From Sipunculus nudus (taxonomy: Eukaryota > Annelida > Sipuncula > Golfingiida > Sipunculidae): DNA of 64,000 bases. Where the stretch lies: positions 54,817,676 to 54,881,675 of the forward strand of contig CM049316.1 of NCBI GenBank assembly GCA_026874595.1, written 5' to 3'. Each line of letters opens with the position of its first letter. Position 1 is the first letter of the stretch. A program made the position numbers and the translations under genes. The notes beneath the pieces are model-generated. The model did no database searches and was not told where the DNA came from. It saw only the letters and a list, made by a program, of their open reading frames with translations. Shown here piece by piece: positions 1 through 12,652 of the stretch.

Positions 1-246
1 CTTATGCAGGCTGAAAAATGAGGCTATAAATACAAATTTGTTCTAGATGACATCTAGGGCACTAGCTCAGGTGAAAAAAAATTATATTTTCCTTAAGCTG
101 ATGTTTATTTTCTATAATAATAACAAGCAAAAACACCTAACTTTAAATTTTTGGCCATTTTCAACCCAAATTTTGTCAGTGTGGGTCAGAAAATAAAATT
201 AATATTATGGCACCAGCATATCAACCTATTTATGTTCTGCAAAATA

Positions 247-1464
247 CAGTGGAACCCCACAATTACGACCACCCTGGGGACTGAGCAAAGTGGTCGTAAT
301 TTTGGGGTGGTCGTATTTGTGAAACTCTTACCGTGGTCGCATATAACACGCAGATATTTAATGTGTATCAGAGCTTATCTATTGCATATCTTTAATGTGA
401 ATTATAACAAAATATTTTACTTAGCGGAGGATCCTTATTATGAATGTTTTTTGTGTGTAGCTATACATATTTATTCATGATAAAAATTAATATACATGTA
501 CGTAGTGACTGATGAGTAACAAATAATAACACTAAGGCAATACGATTATAACCTGCTGAATGCATATTGAACATAATACGTGGCTGTCATATATTTAGCC
601 TTCCGCTTAAGTATATATTGCGTGCACTTGAGTTTTCCCGACGCTAAACTGCTGAGCCATTTGGTGCTGACTGCGCGTGGTGTTGCCGCCTTGATTATAA
701 CGCCACTTTATCCTTCAAGGAGAGTTCTTTCAGAGGCATGGTTGCCTAACAGCAAGCAATTTAAATGAAAACTTAACCAGTAGATAAATAAACTGACAAC
801 GATCTATCAGAAAAGGCAAGTTAATGTGAAGGATTTTCCCCCTATGCAAGCTTTAGGGGGAAACATTTCACTGACTGCTCAATACTCAGTGTCAGTAAGG
901 TATGAACACATTTAGGATTAACTAGGTCGTTAATTTTACCAATGAGGATCGAACAATATGTGATGAGTTGAAATATAAAGCCCGCAACCCCACACTTAGG
1001 GTAGCTGTAATACTGGTGATCACTGAGGGGCAATTAGCATCTGACCCCAGGTCCGACCGGCTCATTAAGTAATCAGGCCGATGGTTACCCTCTTTGATCT
1101 ATAACCTACACCTCAACGAGTCTCAGCGAAGACACCGAGTCGGGAAGATATGCGGGACCAGATTAAAACTCGGGTTAAGAAACCTTGTTACCCGCTTTGA
1201 TCTTTCGTTAAGGCGCCTGTGACATGACGCAGCCATTGACTCGTGACAAATGTTGTTTCAGTGCATCTCGGCGGTGGTCGCATTAGCGGGGTCGCATTAG
1301 CGCTGGGGCCAGGAAATCTGGTCGTAATTCTGAATTCAGGGGTGGTCGTAATTTTGAGTCATTTTTAAACATAAATAAACTAAAAAAAATTCGGGACCAA
1401 GCAAAATGGTCGTAATTGTGGGGTGGTCGCAATTGTGGGGTGGTCGCAAGGCGGGGTTCCACTG
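247..1464. mobile_element. Non-autonomous pogo/Tigger-like DNA transposon
   Basis: Seen: the left end reads CAGTGGAACCCC and the right end is its inverted complement (GGGGTTCCACTG). TA stands on both outer sides (245-246 and 1465-1466), consistent with a TA target duplication. Subterminal motifs of the type GTGGTCGTAATT / GGGTGGTCGC are repeated several times just inside both ends. No transposase-like reading frame lies between the ends, so this is a MITE-type derivative of about 1.2 kb. Known: CAGTGGAACC ends with a TA duplication are typical of pogo/Tigger members of the Tc1/mariner superfamily. The family assignment is inferred from the ends alone. Confidence 0.8.
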
Positions 1465-1466
1465 TA

Positions 1467-4140
1467 ACTCAAAATTATAATGGTGTTCCTCTTATTTCTT
1501 GTAGAATAAAATACCTAAAAATGGTTAAAAATTCACCCGTCCTGCTCTAATAATCATGTATCTGTTGTGCAAAACAACTGAGTATGACTATATATTCCAC
1601 TTGTAATGGAAATTAATAAATATTATAAACATCCAGTTTCAAATGCGAAAGAGTTTTACGATTTTAAAGTTTTCCCTGAATTTTCTAGATTTTTATTACA
1701 TTTAAATACTTTGAAATTAAGGCGCTGCTAAAATCTTGAGTATTTACCTTTAAATGTGCAATTGAGAAGCCTTTGTGAGTTGAATTGTTGAATATATAAA
1801 TATAATAATGGCACAACCTCAGTTGAAGCAGGTTGTAGCACTGAATATATAATAAAAAAAACTACATCTATTTATTGATGGTGAAGTAGTGCATGTGCTT
1901 AGCATACAGTGTTCTCCTGCCTGAAATATCTATATATTAAAGTTACAGCAATTGATACAATGATGGGGCCACAGGGTCAACTCAGCTGATTGGCTAATCA
2001 TAAATCAGTAAAGTGATGGTTACAGAAATACAATTTTAAAAAATGTGGACTAATCTAAAATGATAGCTTGAACTGTTGAGGAACTATAGAGCTTAAACAT
2101 ACAAGGGCATGAATCATTAATACCATCCCTGAGTGTACCATATGCCTAAGTCACAAAATTTTTGTTGACAAATACGAATTTAAAAAAAAAATCCATGACA
2201 TTCATTTAGTATTTAAAAATACCCTGTGGCGAGACCCCTCTGCAGCAATGACTAAGCTAGAACTCTTTCTCCTTACAGGTAAAATTGAAAAACAAGTACT
2301 GGTAATACCAGGACAGATATATCACCCTCACTGCAGGAAGCAAGCCATTACAATATGCCCAGAAAAAGAAATGTACATTGAACTATCCCTAGAAAATCAT
2401 GTGTGATCTGCCATCAGATCCTAAACTGATTCTGTGTTCATTAATCTTGGAATTTCCCCCTAAAGGTATCTTATTTAGGAAAATTTGACCACGTTTCCTA
2501 TGGCAAAATGGTTAGTGGCAGAAGTTACATCAGTAATGCAATAAGAGCTTTGTATTGAATGTCCTGGATGTTAAAACATCATTTAACTGCACTGAAGACT
2601 AGTTTAACAGTGTCCTGATTGTAGAGTGATGAATAACCTGATCAGCCTTCAAAGATAAATGCAAAACTGTAATAACCTGGCAGAAAAGAAGCAACTCAAT
2701 ACTGGTACCAAAATCTTGATCAATTGAGAAAAAAAAATTCCAGTAATTCAGTGTTTTAAATAATTGGAAAGCAAACTAAAACAAATAGTATACATAATGG
2801 CTGAAACCCCATCTCAGAACTCGTCATTGTCTTAAGCTTCAGGTAGCTGAACAGTTTCTACAGAAGTGACAAACTGATGTTCTGTTTAGCCAATCAAAGT
2901 AAAGACCAACAGTTTTGTAAGTTAATCTCCATATGTTCAGGGTTTTAAACTGTAAGAAACAAAAAGTTCCAGCATTAATACCAGGGCTTTTTCAAGGAAA
3001 ATGTGATCAAATTTACTTTATGAATAGGCTGCATGCATGAAACTTGTTCAGTTTTTCAAAGTTCAAGTGCCTATCAATGTTCTGTGACATGTAATTTTCC
3101 ATACTGGTTTGTATTCTTTACATTTTCATTGAATTTAATCTGAAATAGAGGCTATGCTGGAAAGATCAAGTTTTTTATAAGATTATTAAAGGAAACATGT
3201 TCTTATTATTTTCAAAAATATTATTTTCAAAAATACAGTATTATAATAAACAAAATATTTTCTCATTATTTTCAAGTTGGCATTGATATGGCTGCAGGTC
3301 ATTTGAATTTTGAAAAAAAAAAATCTGGCTCAAACTGAAAAGTTTCTTTTAAAATGACAAAATGTGTATGAAGAGTAACTGCTATCATCACACTTCTTAC
3401 TCTCAAGACAGGAGGTTCAACAATACTGACACATCCTATTGTGACCGGGTACTTGTACCTGTACCTAGGTGTACCATGAAAGTCCTGTACCTAGATTTGT
3501 AACTGCATAACCATCTCACTACTATATCTACCTGTTCTTGGGTACTGTCACATGTACCTGGCCTCCAAACCTGCTTAGTTCATACATAATGTCCATTAGG
3601 TCAACCTGTTTTCAGACCAGACAAATAGTAATTTTTAGGTTTTTTAACATTTATTTTCTGTTTGAAAGAAGTGAAACACCATTCTGATATTCAATGATTT
3701 TGTAGACCAATAGTAGTTGATTATACTGGTAGAATTAAAAATTTGATTTATTGTGACCCACATTGTGAAAAATTTGATCAAATATGACCAAAATGCAAAA
3801 TTTAATGCTTTTTACTTCACCACTGCTGGCAAAAAAAATGACCAGACTTGGAACAATATTATCCACTTTGCCCAGGCAAGTCATTTAGATATCATTTGTA
3901 ACATATTTGCCTGTTATAATCTCATTTCTAATTTGTAAAAGCATCTTTATACCAGGCTGAAAATCAATTTTTACAATTTTTTCACAAATTTTAGCAGGCT
4001 CCAGAGGCTAAACATTCAGTTTTTACCCATTTTTAAATTTTGCTTTACAACCACCATTGAAAGTTATGTAAATTTTGTAAGTTTCATTGCTCTAGCAACA
4101 ATCTCTCAGAAGATATAACTCTCAAAAATACCATCCAGAA
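1467..4140. other. AT-rich stretch without recognised features
   Basis: I see no protein homology, long open frame, strong tandem repeat or terminal inverted repeat here. A short run of GTACCTGTACCTAGG-like words occurs near 3440-3560. It may be unique intergenic or intronic DNA, or old repeats too decayed to recognise by eye. Confidence 0.4.
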
Positions 4141-4249
4141 TTAGTAGGGTTCAATTTAACAAGTACCCCCACCCCCATATATGGACTCCAGGAAGGATTT
4201 TAAAAATGTTTTCAACCAAATAATGGTGTTTTAGTGCTAAAAGGGTTCA

Positions 4250-6278
4250 AATGCACATATCAGGAAAATATTATGATTTTCTGAGATGGTTGTGCTGGAG
4301 GCACTTGTTGAGTTCACATGGAATGACCCCTTTGGGATCATTTCTATAAAATATTGAACAATTTGGCTGGACTGTTTACATGAAGAAGACTTTTAAAGGT
4401 TTTTCAGCTTTTTCCTTTTAAAATCTAAGTAAATACAGATAGCAAAAAAATAAGCTGAATCACACAACATCTGGTATGAGACAGATTATTGCCTAAAATC
4501 TTGGGATGGTAGCTCCTGCTATTCCTGAGAAACTATGGGTTAATGTACAGATGACCAATGACCCCCGTACAAAAAAGTCAATGCAGGGGGCACAACCAAT
4601 ATCTGAATTTCATATATGACTCATGTGACCAACACTGGCATAAAATTTGGTAATGATAGCTCTGGCCATATCTTGTCATTTTAGTATGCTTTTTTGAACA
4701 GATGACTAAGTTCAACTTCCTGGACCTCTGCCAAAATTCACCAAACTTGAACCATTCGAACAAACTTGAGAGAGATGGTATAAAAGATTATATCTGTGTA
4801 ATATTGAACAATTTGGCTTGACTGTTTCAGAGGAAAAGATTTTTAAAGGTTTTTTCACTTTTTCTCTATAAAATCTTAGAAAATGCAGAGTTTTTCAGAT
4901 GGCTAATTTTTTGCATTAAATTTCATGATGCTAGCTCCAGTCATTTTCGCGATAGTAAGGGTTAATGTACAGATGACAGACGCCAGACGCCTAAAACTTA
5001 CTACAGATGCATATTGAATGCAAAATTATAATACAGATACATCTCACTGATGGCAAAATCTTGAATTAAGTTGAGTATGGATACCAGCAGTCTTTATATA
5101 CCCACAGAGAGCTGTATACCTGTGACTGTAAACATTGCCTGGCATGAGGAATATCTAAAATCATAAATTTACATTTTTTAAAAGCTTTTAAAAAACATTC
5201 TTGTCAATATTAACCAAAGATAACCTGAAATCTAAATGTCTAGAGGCATGATGTAATGGATGCTTGTAAACTGGTGCCAGGCTAGATGTATCTACTTCAC
5301 ACAGCTTACATATATGGTAAAATGACTCAATTCAATCTTTATAATTCAGCCAAATTTCATTCTTTGGAACAATAAAAATTATTCAGGGTATTATTCTTGT
5401 AAAATATTAAACAAATTGGCCTCAGTGGCCTCATTCAATAAACATTTTGCAGGTTTATAACTCATATGGGAAAATACAGCAAAATCGCTGAGTTAAGCTT
5501 CCCATAACTCAGCCAAAAATCACTGAACCAAAACCATTTGGACAAACTTGAATTATCAACATCTTAGGATAATTAATGTGTGAGATTTAAGAATTTTGCC
5601 TAGATCTTTGTAGCCACTGAGCTATTCAGCTTCCCATAACTCTGCCAAAATTCACTTAACTGAGATCAATTGAACAAACTTCAGAAAGCACTACCCCAGG
5701 ATAATTTCTGTGGAATATTAAACAATTTGGCCTAATGGTTTCAGAGAAGAAGTTTTTTGAGCCGTCAGTATGATACCGGCACTGATGACCCCCGTACAAA
5801 AAAGGCCCATGCAGGTGGCGCCAACCAATACCTCAATTTCAGATATGACTCATTTGACCAACATTCGCATAAAATTTGGTGATGATAGCTACAGCCGTTT
5901 CTTTGATTGTAATTTTAGTATGCTTTTTTGGACAGATGACTAAGTTCAACTTCCTGTAACTTGGCCAAAAATCACCGAGCTTAAACCATTCGAATTAACT
6001 TGAGATAGATTGTTTCAGAAATAATTTTTGTGAAATATTGGACAATTTGGCTGAACAGTTTCGGAGAAGAAGATTTTTAAAGCTTTTCTAGCTTTTTCCC
6101 TATAAAATCTAAGAAAATGCAGTTAGCCAAAAAAAGCAACATCCGATAGAGTTTTTTAGATGACTAATTTTTGCATAAAATTTCTTGATGCTAACTCTTG
6201 CCATTTTCAAGATAGTATGGGTTAACGTACAGATGACGGACTACCCCACACCATCACATAAGCTCACAGGTTCGCTAA
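4250..6278 (+). mobile_element. 5'-truncated group 2 HINE-like element
   Basis: The right end matches the group 2 tail (ATAAGCTCACAGGTTCGCTAA, ending about 6278). Landmarks such as GACCCCCGTACAAAAAAG (4560 and 5787), repeats of the form AAATATTGAACAATTTGGC, and the phrase about 4985-5780 recur in the same order in the fuller copy at 8340-10213. No group 2 head is visible upstream, so the copy is truncated and its left limit is uncertain by 100-200 bp. It has no coding capacity. Confidence 0.65.
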
Positions 6279-6536
6279 AAATTTGATACAAAAGCTCAGT
6301 ATCTGAAAAATTAATGCATTGATTTCCATGATCCTTTCATGCCAACTATATTTTTTTTTCTTTATTTTTTTCTTTATTATTTACACCTTCAAATGAAGCA
6401 GTCTGGCTGTTAATAGGACACAAACTATAACAGTTAGACCATGGTGTTCTAACTGTTTATCCAGGGAGGTCCTCTATAGGCAAATCTCCTGGTAATCCCA
6501 AATTTCAGTCATAATGACCTATATTCTGCAAAGATA
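6279..6536. repeat. Flank of a group 2 insertion, repeat-derived
   Basis: The last part (GACCTATATTCTGCAAAGA, about 6508-6535) reappears at 10350 in the sequence continuing beyond the group 2 element. The element at 6537-10213 therefore interrupted a tandemly repeated stretch. That stretch resumes at 10214 with GAAAGAACATGATTTGAGC and recurs near 10376. Confidence 0.5.
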
Positions 6537-9500
6537 AACAAGGCCTACAGGCCTAATGCGAACCTGTGCATTAGGAAATACACCAGGTATAATGCTTCAA
6601 TGCTGGACCATTACTTTTCATGTATATGAACAATGCAAGTACTAAACATTTTGAATAATAAACAATTACACATACATCACTGCTGAAATTCTGGCATGGG
6701 TGCACACAACACAAAAACGATTGTAGCTGGCACCACCAGTCTTGTATACAACGAAGCTATCAGAGATATACCAAATGTGCCAATTTTTAGACATATATCA
6801 AACCCCTCCTGAGAAATAAGCAGGGACACACATTGTGCAAAAATTACTGTAGGTGGCACCACCAGTCTTGTATATGACAAAGCTATTGGATATGTATAAA
6901 TATGCCCAATTTCAGGCTGATATATCAAATTCCTCTGTAGAAATAAGCAGGCACATACACTGTGCAAAAGTCAATGTACGTGGCACCACCTGTTTTTAAA
7001 TGAGAATACCATCAAAGACGCATAGAGGGGTCAAAATATCAGTCCAATACATCAAACTTCCCCAGAGTTTGATGCACTGGGCTGACAAGGCTTAGGTGAG
7101 TAAGGCAGTTGCCCCCAAGTGACCTGTGACAAATTGCTGCAAGCTAATGCACTGAGTGAACTCTTGACCTGCACCTGGCTAGACTGAGTGAACTTTTGAC
7201 CTGTACCTGGCTGCACTGAGTGAACTCTTGACCTGTTGCATAATCTGACACAGTTGGCAGTCTGCCAAAGCTATAAATAGAATGCAGCTCCTGCACTGAG
7301 TAAACTCCTGACCCATACTTGGCTGCACTGAGTGAACTCTTGACCTGTTGCCTTATCTGATACAGTTGGCAGTCTGCCAAAGCTATAAATAGATCCAGAC
7401 TGACCTCTAGCCTGTTGCCAAATCTGAAATAGTAGCCACACCATTGCATAAGCTCATGCAGGGGCCCTGGCCTGAGGGGCTTGACACCCATGAAGTGATC
7501 ACATGGTGCCCATGAGGTGTTCACATGTCACCCATGAGGTGATCACATGTCATGTGCTTGGCTGCACTGATTGAACTCTTGACCTATATCTGGCTGCACT
7601 GAATGAACTCTTGATCTGTTCCCAAATCTGAAACAGTTGGCAGTTTCTCAACCTATTTAAAGATACAGATTCAATCTTGGCTTGTTGGTATATATCTGTT
7701 TACACATACTGAAAGACTTTGGCTAACATTTTTTTTTCAAGCCGACATATTCATAAACTTTTTATCAAAATATCTAGAATAATAAAAGATGCAGTACTTT
7801 CATTGTTAAAGGTCCAATAGTTCTGCCAAAAATCATTCTAGTAAACTTGAACAAAGGCCACCTAAGAATAATTTTTGTGCAATGTTACAGAAGATATAAT
7901 TGAAATAATAATTTTGTAGAAGAACACTACTGCAGTCCTCAGTTTGAAAAAGACATAATAATGGCCATAAGACCAACTTAAGCTTTTCACAACTCATTCA
8001 AAAATCAACAAACTCAGTATATTCTGATATGATTTAAAGAACCATGTCCTAGGATAATTCTTTTGAAAAATTGAACAATTCAACTTGACAGTTTCATCAT
8101 TAAGCTGAAAGAGGCTAATATTAGGAGGTTTTTTGCCCATAAAAAACAGGTCAATGTAGGTGGCACCACAAAATCTGCAATTTCAAATATGAGTCATGTG
8201 ACCAACATTTGCACAATACCTGGTAATGCTAGCTTCTGTCATTTCTGAGAGTACTATGTCAGTATGCTTACTTGGTCAAATGACTGTTCAAATTTGTGTA
8301 ACTCCACTAAAATTCATCAAATGCAAACCATTTGAACAAACTTGAGAGGGCTTGCCTCTGGGATCATTTATGTAAAATATTGAACAATTTGGCTGGACCA
8401 TCTACAAGAAGCTTTTTCCCTATAAAATCTAAGTAAATGCAGATAGCAAAAAAATAAGCTGAATCCCACAAAATTTGATATGTGACAGATTATTGCATAA
8501 AATCTGGGAATGGTAGCTCCTGCTATTCCTGAGAAATTATGGATTAATGTACAGATGACCAATGACCCCCGTACAAAAAAGTCAATGCAGGGGGCAACAC
8601 CAATACCTGAATTTCATATATGACTCATGTGACCAACACTGGCAAAAATTTGGTGATGATAGCTCTGGCCGTTTCTTAGATTGTCATTTTAGTATGCTTT
8701 TTTGGACAGATGACTAAGTTCAATTCCTGTAACTCGGCCAAAATTCACCAAACTTTAACAATTGGAACAAAATTGAGGGAGATGGTATAAAAGATTATTT
8801 CTGTGAAATATTGAACAATTTGGCTTGAGTGTTTCGGAGGAGAAGATTTTTAAAGTTTTTTTATTTTTTCTCTATAAAATTTAAGAAAATTTTCAGATGG
8901 CTAAATTTTTGCATTAAATTTCATGATGCTAGCTCCAGTCATTTTCAAAATAGTATGGGTTAACGTACAGAAGACAAATGCCGTCACACCATCACATTAG
9001 CTCACAGGTTAACTAAAAATTACTACAGATGCATATTGAATGCAAAATTGTAATACAGATACATCTCACTGATGACAAAATCTTGAATTAATTTGACTAT
9101 GGATACCAATTATTTATAATCCATGTACAGCCATCTTTATATACCCACAGAGAGCTGTATACCTGTGATTGTAAACATTGCCTGGCATGAGGAATATCTA
9201 GAAATCATAAATCTACATTTTTTAAAAGCTTTTAAAAAACATTCTTGTCAATATTAACCATAGATATCCTGAAATCTAAATGTTTAGAGGCATGATGTAA
9301 TAAATGCTGATAAACTGGTGCCAGTTTAGATGTATCTGCTTCACACAGCTCACATATATGGTAAAAACTAAAATGACTCAATTGAATCTTTATAATTCAG
9401 CCAAAATTCATTCTTTGGAAACATAAAAGACAATTATTATAAGAATTATTCAGGGGATTATTCTAGTAAAATATTAAACAAATTGGCCTCAGTAGGGTCA

Positions 9501-10213
9501 GTCAAAAAATTTTTTACAGGTTTATAACTCATATGGGCTGTTACAGCATATGACTAAATTCAGCTTCCCATAACTCAGCCAAAAGTCACTGAACTGAGAC
9601 CATTTGAACAAACTTCAGAAAGCACTACCCTAGGATCATTTCTGTGCGATATTAAACTATTTGGACAAATGGTTTCAGAGAAGAAGTTTTTTGTAGCCGT
9701 CAATATGATAGTGGCACTGATGACCCCGTACAAAAAAGGCTGATGCAGGTGGCGCCACCATTACCTCAATTTCAGACATGTCTCATGTGAACAACATTGG
9801 CATAAAATTTGGTGATGATAGCTCCAGCCGTTTCTGAGATTGTAATTTTAGTATGCTTTTATGGACAGATGACTAAGTTCAACTTCCTCTAACTTGGCCA
9901 AAAATCGTCTAACTTAAACCATTCGAACAAACTTGAGAAAGATTATTCCAGGAATCATTTCTGTGAAATATTGGACAATTTGGCTGAACAATTTCGGAGA
10001 AGAAGATTTTAAAGCTTTTTTAGCTTTTTCCCTATAAAATCTAAGAAAATGCAGTTAGCCAAAAAATAAGCAAAATCCGATATAGTTTTTTAGATGACTA
10101 ATTTTTTGCATAAAATTTTGTGATGCTACCTCTTGCCGTTTTCAAGATAGTATGGGTTAACTTACAGACGACGGACGCCGCCACACCATCGCATAAGCTC
10201 ACAGGTTCGCTAA
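6537..10213 (+). mobile_element. Group 2 HINE/pearl-like element, near full length
   Basis: Seen: the head AACAAGGCCTACAGGCCTAA starts at 6537 and is followed by GCGAACCTGTGCA. The tail, CATAAGCTCACAGGTTCGCTAA, ends at 10213. GCGAACCTGTG near the head and CACAGGTTCGC near the tail form subterminal inverted repeats, and the head contains the hairpin GGCCT-AC-AGGCC. Inside are about 125-140-bp repeats (6720-7010), a TGCACTGAGTGAACTCTTGA minisatellite (7080-7640) and duplicated blocks. A second tail-like end near 8988-9010 suggests an internal duplication or nested copy. Known: Helentron-type elements have subterminal inverted repeats and CTRR-like 3' ends. Non-autonomous: no Rep/helicase frame. 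Confidence 0.7.
7080..7640. repeat. Minisatellite-like block inside the group 2 element
   Basis: The motif TGCACTGAGTGAACTCTTGA is repeated at irregular spacing. It is interspersed with CAGTTGGCAGTCTGCCAAAG, which contains a short inverted repeat, and with CTATAAATAGA. The same block appears in the related element at 33960-34340. The open frame through it on the minus strand (7144-7524) is a by-product of the repeat. Confidence 0.7.
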
Positions 10214-10572
10214 TGAAAGAACATGATTTGAGCACCCTATAGGAAAGATCTGCATGACTGGTTACAGCTGGACCTAAAAATTTCTAATTTGATAAAGATC
10301 CAGGAAGGTTTCCGTTAAAATTTCTTAGAAACCTGAAATAACCTCACTGGGACCTATATTCTGCAAGATGTGTGAAAGAACATGATTTTAGTACTCGTTC
10401 AGTCAGCTAGACACAAATGGCAGCATCTTGATGTAGAATAAGGTCACTATAACCTATATCTAAGGTCTATTGGCAAAATGCATGATTTTGAGCACTCTGG
10501 GAGCGCTGTTACCTATTGTTCAAGGTTCCTTGAATTCAGCTGAGTGCCATGGCCCATGGGCCACTTGTTTTA
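10214..10572 (-). mobile_element. Group 1 element fragment, minus strand, with 5' head
   Basis: Read on the minus strand, the head is at 10572-10534: a variant of the group 1 start with the palindrome GGCCCATGGGCC followed by CACTCAGCTGA. To its left are diverged tandem units containing GAACATGATTTNAG (10220, 10380, 10480). The group 2 element at 6537-10213 is inserted into these. The tail of this copy is not visible. Confidence 0.55.
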
Positions 10573-10804
10573 ATTAGGTTGTTCTTCATAAAAGTGTGAT
10601 TTAAGCTTGACCTGAATCAAGATATAGACACAAAATACCTTTTTGTCTGCTCATACATCTGTAGCATAAAATTTTGTTCCTCCGACGGAAATCTATTACA
10701 ATGTCAGAGTGAAATGCCTTCTACCTCAAGAACTACACTGTAACTCTTGACAAGGATACAAATATTTTCATAATTTTTTACGATGCCTTAAGGCCAAAAG
10801 AGTT

Positions 10805-11084
10805 AACAAAGGACCCATGGGTCACGGCGCTCAGCTGAATGTGACAGATATAATTGTATCACCATTTTTGTATATAGGTAGGTAAGTTTTCATTTAGACA
10901 GATGTAATTTTTTGTATTAATTATGTAGTTGAGCAGAATAGTAATATAGAAGTGTCAGTATTTCAAATATGTACAAGAATGTGTCTAAAATATTGCATTG
11001 GGAATGACCAGATGTTGTAAATTGCAGAGGAAGGAAGTGGAAATTTGCAAGTATAAAAATACCCATTTAATAAATCAAAATAAC
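10805..11084 (+). mobile_element. Group 1 head, plus strand
   Basis: The sequence 10805-10838 is the standard group 1 start (palindrome GGACCCATGGGTC, then GGCGCTCAGCTGA). It faces away from the minus-strand head at 10534-10572. No matching tail (TCAGCTGAGCTAAAAA) is seen before another element begins at 11085, so the copy is partial. Confidence 0.55.
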
Positions 11085-12055
11085 TAGAATACGGGTAGTC
11101 AACAAGCGACTACGTGTATCAACTGAAATCAGAGTGGGTCAGGTGAAGTGAGGCATGGATTGAGTGGCAAGTGGAAATAGAGTGAGGTTTGTTGCATATT
11201 AGCATGGATGTCTGCAGCCGAAATGTGTAGGTAGGTTGTGCCACCTACTACAACAATGGAGAAAGCTATCGAAGATGTATAAATATCTAAAATTTTAGGC
11301 ATATAAGTCAATCCTTAAAACAATCAAAAGTAGGTCAACCAGGATGAAACGCAAACTCGATCTGTAACTGTCATTATCTGCCCACACAAAAAAAATCAGG
11401 GTGGTATCTGCAGGCATTGAGGAAAAAAAGTCAGTACATATGCATTTGTTATGAAAATTTATATTTTTCATGAAACTTTCTATGTTCAGGAGCAGTCAAA
11501 TGGTCAAAAGTAGGTCAACTGAGACAAAACAAGAACTCGATCTGTAACTGGTCATTATCTGCCTACACACCAAAAATTAGGCCAATATCTGCAGACACTG
11601 CGAAAAAAAGTCCATACATGTGCACCTTTTTATGAAATTTTCTATGTTAGAGCACCGTCAAACGGTCAAAAATAGGTCAACAGGGACAAAACGTGAACTC
11701 CATCTGTAACTCATCAATTTCTGCAGACACACCAAAATTCAGGCCAATATCTGCAGGAATTGCGAAAAAAAGTCCGTACATGTGTATCTGTCATGAATAT
11801 TTCTATTTTTCATGAAATTTTCTAAGTTTAGGAGCCGTAAAACGGTCAAAAGTAGGTCAACCAGGACGAAACGTGAACTCGATCTGTAACTTGTCTATAT
11901 CTGCCCACACACCAAAAATCAGGCCAATATCTGCAGGCATTGCGAAAAAAAGTCCGTACAACTGTTTCATTTCGGAATGACGGAAGGACGGAATGACGGA
12001 ATGACGGACATGGGTAAAACTATATGCCCCGGCCACTTTGTGGCGGGGGCATAAA
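11085..12055 (+). mobile_element. Chimeric element: group 3 head with group 4 tail
   Basis: It starts with the group 3 head (TAGAATACGGGTAGTCAACA, with the hairpin TAGTC..GACTA) and one core unit containing GTAGGTTGTGCCACCTAC. It then switches at about 11324 to four tandem units of 160-180 bp, a GGAATGAC-type microsatellite (about 11975-12010), and a strong terminal hairpin at 12023-12053. The hairpin has arms TATGCCCCGGCCAC and GTGGCGGGGGCATA with a TTT loop and is followed by AAAA. The head and tail belong to different terminal classes, so this is either a recombinant element or an insertion of one element beside another. Confidence 0.6.
11324..11975 (+). repeat. Four tandem ~160-180-bp core units
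   Basis: Units begin with TCAAAAGTAGGTCAAC at 11324, 11504, 11666 and 11846, giving periods of 180, 162 and 180 bp. The last unit is incomplete. Each carries AACTCGATCTGTAACT and AAAAAAAGTCCGTACATG-like words. This is the core array of the element ending at 12055. Confidence 0.8.
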
Positions 12056-12652
12056 AACACTTGATTCTGGAAAAGGTGTATACATTGAATCAAAAACAGC
12101 AATGCAATTAAAGGATGTAACTAATGCAACATATCTGGTTGGGTTGGTGGGGGGGGGGGGGGTGGTAGGGAGCTGATGAGATTGCCACGTGATTCTACAT
12201 GTGTGACAGCAGCGTTGCATCACTAATAAGTTTACTAGGCCTTATGGAGCCTGGCATTGCGCGGCTAGCTGTAGTTATCACACCTTTGCCCCAGCGACAG
12301 CATCGACAGAACTAATTAATTAGGGTCACCACTCAGCTTAACCACCTGATTGCAGGCCTCTGTGACTCGTAATTACAAAAATTCATTTGAAGTGTTTACA
12401 TGCTTGAAAAATATATTGGAAATACGAATGAATTTTCGGAAATCTGGCTTTCAGAAAAACGGCACTCAACTGTATTAGGCAGTCCTGAAGTATGAAAATG
12501 AATTTTTAATTGAAACACTGATGTATTTATATTTTCTAAAAATATATTTTTTTAAATTTGCAAAATAATAAATATCTAATATAACACTTGATTCAGGATT
12601 GGAAAAGTTGTATACATTGGATCAGAAACAGCAATCGGTTAAAGAATGTAAG

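Noticed and set aside
151-480. 109-codon frame as a gene
   Set aside because: It crosses the left end of the pogo-like element and resembles no known protein.
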